Assembly: GCA_036852015.1 (NCBI GenBank)
Contig: JAANDG010000390.1
Span: 1-64,000 of the forward strand
Length of the DNA stretch: 64,000 bases
DNA from: Pelodera strongyloides
Taxonomy: Eukaryota > Nematoda > Chromadorea > Rhabditida > Rhabditidae
Direction: 5' to 3'
The number at the start of each line of letters is the position of its first letter. The stretch's first letter is position 1. The translations under genes were made by a program, and so were the position numbers. The notes under the pieces were generated by a model. That model did no database searches, had not been told where the DNA came from, and saw only the letters and a list, made by a program, of their open reading frames with translations. This document shows positions 58,490 through 64,000 of the stretch, piece by piece.

Positions 58490-61400
58490 CTAAAGCTGTG
58501 ACTGTTTGAATTCCCGCCGCAAGCGTTCGATGCGCAGGTGATCGAGGATATTGGCCCTTGCCGATTCTGTGTGTCCTCCTTCCGTTGCGTAGAGATATTT
58601 GTGTCGGAACATGTCATCAACCACCGAGCCACGCTCTGCCTGAAAATACAATTATGCACAAATACAATTCTCTTAAAGGGACAGGCCCGTCAAAATAAAC
58701 CTGCATTTACGATACGTTCATAATGACTATCAAGCATTTTTATTACAATATATACAAACTAAATTTCACCATTATTCGCCCTAGACAACTTTTTTTCCAA
58801 TGCGCTCTGCTCAAATGTATACCATAAAACTGCAGATTTCAAAGCTATATATGCAAATTTTAATCGCATTATAATTTCACGATAAATTTGCATTGACGAC
58901 AAGGATATTTGCGGCTCTACGGTATACATTTGAGCAGAGCGCATCGGAAAAAAGTTTTCAATGGCAAATAAATGTGAAATTTAGTTTGTATATATTGTAA
59001 TAAAAATGCTTGATAGTCACTATGGACGTATCGTAAATATAGGTTTACTTTGATGGGCCTGTCCCTTTAAAGGGAATATGCAGGCACTCAAAATGAGCAA
59101 ACAACTGCGAAACTAGAGTTTCCACGCCAGACATGAATTTAAGTAGGCGACTGAATGTAAATTCGAATATTCTGATTTGCATGAAAATATGTCGCTGTTG
59201 CATGCTATATGCCGATGTATGCACACATATGCTACATTTTTGCTCTATCAGAACTGCCGTGTAAGCCAGGGTGTCAGTAAACGCGTTTACTATGGAAAAG
59301 GTGAACTTTGAAAATCATTTTCTTTTAAATGGGAAACTTTTAACAATTTGTGTTATTGTTTCCTGAACACGCATTCTATTAATACAGCTTAACTTTAAAA
59401 AGGGCATACATATTCCCTTTAAGTCATCAAGTAAATAAGACACATAAGTAATGTCATACTATAGGTTTTAGTCCTTCCTAACTGTTTGCCGAGTTTATAG
59501 AGGGAATCTGATGTTAATGTTACGTGGCGCAGTGGCTAACAAACTGAACGGGTAAGGAAGGCGCAGGTTCGATTCCGGCCACAAACCCATTTTTTTCGGA
59601 CTGCAAATAAAATTACTGATAATTGTAAGTTTCCCCTATCCTACCTCCAACTCCTCATAAGAATAAGGTTGAATTGCATTCAGACATTCGTTTCGCGATT
59701 CAGTCCAATGCCCACTGTCAAGCCGATCTTCCAGTCTAAAACTATTTTATTTATTTGTAATCTGAACACCTGGATGGCACCTGCTGCGCCAGAAGCGCGC
59801 CGCATGTGCGCGAACAAAGTTTCCATTTCTGACCCTTTCAAGTTATAAGCCGGGTTTAGTTTACACCACATGATGTTAGTAAATATTGAGCAGAACAGAT
59901 GTGTAAGCTGATATATAAGCTCTAGGAAAATAAAAGGACACAATTGGTGGCTGTATTTAGCTAAACGCAAAGAAAGCAGTGGTGAGCAACATGCTTCATA
60001 ATCTTATTATATAAAGTACCAGTCGGCTCACGCCGCCTGAGGCGACTTACATGGAAATATGATTGGTTTAGCATGGGCATACTTATATATACAAAGTTTC
60101 AAACGTATTGTAAGCAATTCACATAATAGGAAACGATTGCATATGCATACTTCGATATTGAGCTGAGACACTCTTTTTATACGCTTGTCGAAAATTTGCA
60201 TTTCCGTAACGCACATCGGTATGCAAATTACGCTACAGTTACTCTTTTATATAATAAGATAATATAGGGTGGAGGTTGATTTTATAATTCTATCCGATTT
60301 ACCGAAGGACCAATAAAGCAACCGAACAATAAACAACCAAAAAAGAGCTCCCCAAAAAAAGGTGCAATCGTATCTGGACGTAGCAACGTAGATATAAGCA
60401 ACCAAAATATGTCAAGCCTAATGGCAAGCCCATGAAACCTAAAAACCCAAACATTACAGACTTACAGATTAGCGCAGAGTATATATTTTGTAATTATACC
60501 TGCGTACTCCGATCCCTCGCAATAGTCTGAGCTACAAAGTATTTAAAATAGTTTAAAATAGGAAAGAACAATGATAACTCTACGATAAATGTAGAGATAT
60601 CGATTTATCGATAAAATAAATACGAAAAAAGTAAACTTACACATTAGATGATGCGCACTCATATCCTTTGCCAACAAATCCATTCAATTCGCAAACTAAA
60701 TGAATAAAATAAACATAAACCGTTTTCACGCCGGTCTATCGCACAGTACCAAATGCCTTGAGGATAATTAGTGTATGATCTCCTGTATATTGTTGTATTT
60801 CTTTTTTGTTCGCTTTGTATATCTTTGTGTATTTTATCGACAAACTATGCGTGTGCATTTTTGTGTGCGTAATAAATATTATATTATTATTATTAATTAT
60901 CGAAGAACGGATAATTAGCTGAGTAAATAAAGAACCTGCTCTAGGCTTTTCGTTTGATTTGAAGGTCTTCTTCTTCTTGTTCTTCTTTTTATTCGTTTTC
61001 CGCCGGGCAATTAGATATATAATTAGGAAGATGAAAATGAAGACGGCGCCGCCGAAGAACGCCCACAGAACTGGAGACGGACGTGTAGAATCTGCTGAAA
61101 GCGAAAACATTAAAGCGGAATAGCACGTGGTTTTGCTGTTAAACTCTATCTTTTATATGCAATCTTCTGCGTCCTTCTGGACAATTCCGGCACAGAATGT
61201 CACACTATGACAGCTAGCTAGACTTCAGAACTCTGAATCTATCTAGAAACAGCAAGTTAATATAGATTAAAAATAACGTTTCTCTGGTTACTGGGATTCC
61301 GGGCCAAATTATTAGACAATGTACAACAACACCATTCATATTGTAGCCAATCGATAATCGAAGAAATTAGCATAAAACTCACAGGTGGCATTGAAGACCA

Positions 61401-61515
61401 ATGCCTCACTGGGTGGTCCATCTGAATAGTGAGGTCGCAGACTTCTCACCCTAATTTCCATATCTGAAGTACCCGGTTCTTTCGGGAGCCGGAAGGGAGG
61501 GCCAACAACCTCTGC
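58490..61515 (-). CDS. FN3-type single-pass membrane protein, C-terminal part (5' exons outside window)
   Basis: Exons 5' to 3': 61515-61383, 61094-60936, 60695-60643, 58639-58490; phases match (1, 1, 0). The first gives the end of a fibronectin type III-like fold (MEIRVRSLRPHYSDGPPSEA then LVFNAT). The second gives a short stalk, a membrane helix (WAFFGGAVFIFIFLIIYLIA) and a very basic stop-transfer run (RRKTNKKKNKKKK). The tail adds CELNGFVGKGYECASS and a charged helical end (SARANILDHLRIERLRREF), ending KQSQL. There is no kinase or phosphatase domain. It could be an adhesion or guidance receptor, but I cannot name it. The 60643 donor GTGTAA is weak; the stronger GTAAGT two bases on would shift the last exon to another open frame. 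Confidence 0.62.
58673..59070. mobile_element. TTAA foldback element (TTAAAGGGACAGGCCC family)
   Basis: About 400 bp, with arms paired over at least 150 bases (TTTGAGCAGAGCGCAT against ATGCGCTCTGCTCAAA among others). It lies in the last intron of the FN3-type gene. Confidence 0.9.
59518..59588 (+). mobile_element. tRNA-like sequence / SINE head
   Basis: A box TGGCGCAGTGG (59525-59535) and B box GGTTCGATTCC (59566-59576) at tRNA spacing, followed by a run of seven T. The acceptor stem does not pair well, so a tRNA pseudogene or SINE fragment is more likely than a working tRNA. It shares GTGGCGCAGTGGC with the SINE at 8669. Confidence 0.6.
61111..61200. mobile_element. TTAAAGCG MITE fragment, CACGTG type
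   Basis: ATTAAAGCGGAATAG, then CACGTG, then GTTTTGCTG. Only the left arm is clear. It starts 17 bases upstream of the acceptor of the membrane-helix exon of the FN3-type gene. Confidence 0.55.
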
Positions 61516-61735
61516 CTGAAAAATTTGCATGTTGGTATACGGTAAGAAGCAATTACAACTCTATTCGTTTATGTAAACGGTGCTTAGATTAGTGTTCCTG
61601 GGTCAAGGATTACTGTATTATAATCATATGACAATCAAGCTAGGTAAATGTAACACTTATATTATATGTATTTATTAGCGCCGAGTGTAAACCCCCAGTT
61701 TAAAATTTTCCTTTGATTGTTCCAACCATAACCAT

Positions 61736-62203
61736 AATTTTATCGTGGAAAAGAGTCCTTGAATGGTAAGTCTGGGTTTCATCCTACTTTAAAACTAGGA
61801 AAAGAGAACAATAGTTGGATCGGTTGCTATAAAAAAATTTACCATATGCAGAGGTTATGCTCAAACTAGGCCTTTGTAATAACCAGCTGGCCTTTCGATC
61901 ATGCTATTAATTTCCTATTTTCACCAGGCTACTCTTTGGTTTGGAATACACATTCTCTGTTTATTCTATGAGAAAATCTGTTTCAGAGCCTACCGCATAA
62001 TGAAGTTTTCGAGCTAAAATCGGAAAATTATTAGCATAAGTGAAATGACCAGTTTGATTATTACAAAGGCCTTGTTTGAGCATAACCTCTGCATATGGTA
62101 AATTTTTTTATAGCAACCGATCCAACTATTGTTCTCTTTTCCTAGTTTTAAAGTAGGATGAAACCCAAACTTACCATTCAAGGACTCTTTTCCACGATAA
62201 AAT
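61736..62203. mobile_element. long foldback element
   Basis: About 468 bp with arms longer than 150 bases: TTTTATCGTGGAAAAGAGTC at the left pairs with GACTCTTTTCCACGATAAAA at the right, and ACCATATGCAGAGGTTATGC pairs with GCATAACCTCTGCATATGGT. Confidence 0.92.
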
Positions 62204-62240
62204 ATTGTCCTCTTTTCACATGAGCTAATTTACATATTTA

Positions 62241-62343
62241 AAGGAGGAGGCTCACGAGATCTAAGTGTACGATTTCTTTCTTCTTATCGACAGATGATGG
62301 TATTCATACTGTGCTATGATGGTATTCATATAAAAACAAAAAG
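62241..62343. mobile_element. partial copy of the GGAGGCTCACGA foldback
   Basis: TTTAAAGGAGGAGGCTCACG, then TTATCGACAGATGATGGTAT, is the same left arm as the full element at 62430. Confidence 0.75.
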
Positions 62344-62429
62344 TGTACATAAGGGTCAGAACGATGACCGCGTCCCTTTAAAGGAACGCAGTCACGAGGT
62401 GTATTTTGAAATGTGTTTGAACGTTAAAG

Positions 62430-62833
62430 TTAAAGAAGGAGGCTCACGACAATGAAGTGCTCAAATGGTTTCCTTTTATCGACAGATGATGGTATTAAAT
62501 TCCGAAAGACATACTTTACAAAGCAAAATCTTTTACTTGGAAGGAGTAAATCAATATAAAACTATGAAGTCTATAAAAATTTTGGATCGTAGTAGTGGGC
62601 ATGCAAATTTACAAGTCATTTTGCAAGCCGGCAAAAAAATTTGAATGCAAACTATGGAAATCAACTATCTACTACGATCCAAAATTTTCATAGACTTCAT
62701 AGTCTTATATTGATTTACTCCTTCCAATTAAAAGCTTTTGCTTTGTAAAGCATGTTTTTCGGAATAATACCATCATATTTCGATAAAAGGAAACCATTTG
62801 AGCACTTCATTCTCGTGAGCCTCCTCCTTTAAA
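62430..62833. mobile_element. GGAGGCTCACGA foldback element
   Basis: TTAAAGAAGGAGGCTCACGA at the left and TCGTGAGCCTCCTCCTTTAA-like at the right, with arms over 170 bases (GGATCGTAGTAG pairs with CTACTACGATCC). TTAA borders the element. Confidence 0.9.
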
Positions 62834-62872
62834 GTGGTTTGAACGGATTTTCGAAAACGAAAACTACAGTGA

Positions 62873-63183
62873 GGAAACTTGGCCGGTGCGCGGCCAACAC
62901 TGGGCCCGAAAAAGGTGGACCGCCTACACCTCGCCTACGCCTCGCCCATACGGCTCGACAGACACAGAAAAGGTGGGCGGCTGGTGCGCCTGGTGCGGGC
63001 CTGGTGTAGGCGTGGTGTAGGTGAACTAAAATACACACGAAAGTTGAAGATCGCGTCCTCAGGCCTACACCAGGCCCAGCCTGGGCCGGTGCGCCGCCCA
63101 CACCACGCCAGGAATGGGTGGGTCGGCCGCCATGCCTGGGAACACCCGTTGTTTGTAGGCCGCGCACCGGCCAAAGTTTCGCG
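62873..63183. mobile_element. GGCCGGTGCGCGGCC foldback element, longest copy
   Basis: GAAACTTGGCCGGTGCGCGG at the left, CCGCGCACCGGCCAAAGTTTC at the right; the GC-rich interior is repeatedly self-complementary (GGCGTGGTGTAGG and CCTACACCAGGCC). Its GC content makes overlapping spurious open frames on both strands. Confidence 0.85.
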
Positions 63184-64000
63184 TTGTACATTCCAACGAA
63201 AAACAACATAATTAGAATAAAAAAATTCGTTCCGATCAATCAATCACTAGACTTCAACCATGCCTCAGCCCTCAGCCTCACTCGCTCACTCGCTTTCATA
63301 GGTAACATCAAATAACCACCACGACTGGTTGCATGTGCCAAGTTACAACTATTTTTAGAAACTCGTGTGCACAAACAATCTGGGGTTTCTTTAAAAGCTC
63401 AGGCGCAAGCAAGCCCACGTATGGAAAGTTTTCCCTACTTTATCTGAGCTAAATCTCCCGTATTACACAAACGGGGTGCGGCTGCGAAAACCGTTTTGCA
63501 TAATATGTAAAATTGGGGAAGACATTTGCGAAAGAAGATCCACAGTTCGTTAACGTACTCAGCACCCAAAAATAGCTAAAAGGGGTTTCTGGACGTGCAC
63601 TGGGTTGAAAACCAAAACAAATATGTTAACATTGATTAAATCAATAGCCAGAAGCATTTTACTATGCAACACACCGTAGTTTAGGTGTTTAGGCTCCGAA
63701 ACGCATTTTCAGCTCAAAATGCGGTACATTTCTGAAAATCTTCTTTGGCGAATATCTTCCCCAATTTTGCATACTAAGCAAAACGGGAGACTTATCACAG
63801 AAAAATTGGGGAAAACTTTTTTACGTGGGACTGTGCCTTTAAATTATGATTCCTTGACCGATTTGAGCATTGTTTTTAGATTAAATTTTGATTTCATGGT
63901 TTTTAGATTGAACTTTGCAATTGTTTGACCACCCCTTCCGCCCGGACGACTTAACTAATTCGCTTTAAAGGGCCGCAGTCAGTACAAAATCATATTTTTC
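63184..64000. other. right edge, probably intron of the FN3-type gene
   Basis: No exon was recognised. Two partly inverted segments (AAATTGGGGAAGACATTTGC at 63510 and AAATCTTCTTTGGCGAATAT near 63736) suggest another foldback. A TTAAAGGGCCGCAGTC terminus at about 63966 begins an element that runs out of the window. Confidence 0.4.

Noticed and set aside
59518..59588. Functional tRNA gene
   Set aside because: A and B boxes are good but the acceptor and T stems pair poorly, so it is treated as a tRNA-like repeat.
62829..63243. Overlapping 100-136 codon open frames on both strands
   Set aside because: They are by-products of the GC-rich foldback, which lacks stop codons in several frames.

Overview
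This window is nuclear DNA from a nematode, most likely a non-Caenorhabditis rhabditid; I do not name a genus. The evidence is eukaryotic split genes, 3' splice sites of the TTTTCAG or TTTTAG type, and nematode-typical families (patched-related, transthyretin-like, secreted histidine acid phosphatase, ShK-like Cys motif). The coding exons were assembled by hand from both strands by requiring GT..AG borders, matching intron phase and family similarity.

Layout, left to right. 1-614 (+) is the C-terminus of a type I membrane protein that runs in from the left. 5214-10219 (+) is a secreted histidine acid phosphatase in 13 exons. About 12862-22162 (-) is a patched-related (PTR) sterol-sensing-domain protein in at least 22 exons, convergent with the phosphatase. 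27161-33487 (+) is translation initiation factor eIF3 subunit B (eif-3.B), 18 exons, 725 aa. 35334-38561 (+) is a signal-anchored protein with an acidic stalk and an ShK-like Cys-rich end, not recognised. 40527-51903 (+) is a lipid phosphate phosphatase with three possible 3' terminal exons. 54835-56502 (-) is a transthyretin-like secreted protein. 58490-61515 (-) is the C-terminal part of an FN3-type single-pass membrane protein whose 5' exons lie to the right of the window.

The rest is repeat-rich. There are about 15 copies of a ~180 bp inverted-repeat MITE beginning TTAAAGCG. Sister families share that terminus but carry a different palindromic core (CCGGCCGG, CAGCTG, CACGTG or GCTAGC). 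There are several longer TTAA-bounded foldback elements, a tRNA-derived SINE, two minisatellite blocks (a 35-bp unit at 52.7-54.1 kb and an ACTACCCC-type array at 23.9-24.7 kb) and a CT microsatellite. Several MITE ends abut splice acceptors or the 3' end of a gene.

The genes do not form an operon or a pathway. They are an ordinary mix of housekeeping (eIF3B), lipid (LPP, PTR) and secreted or surface proteins. The observations most worth following are the alternative last exons of the lipid phosphatase, one of which is bracketed by complementary GA and CU tracts; the modular TTAAAGCG MITE set and its contact with splice acceptors; the acid phosphatase that keeps RHGDRAP but seems to lack the HD dyad; and the unidentified Cys-rich anchored protein.
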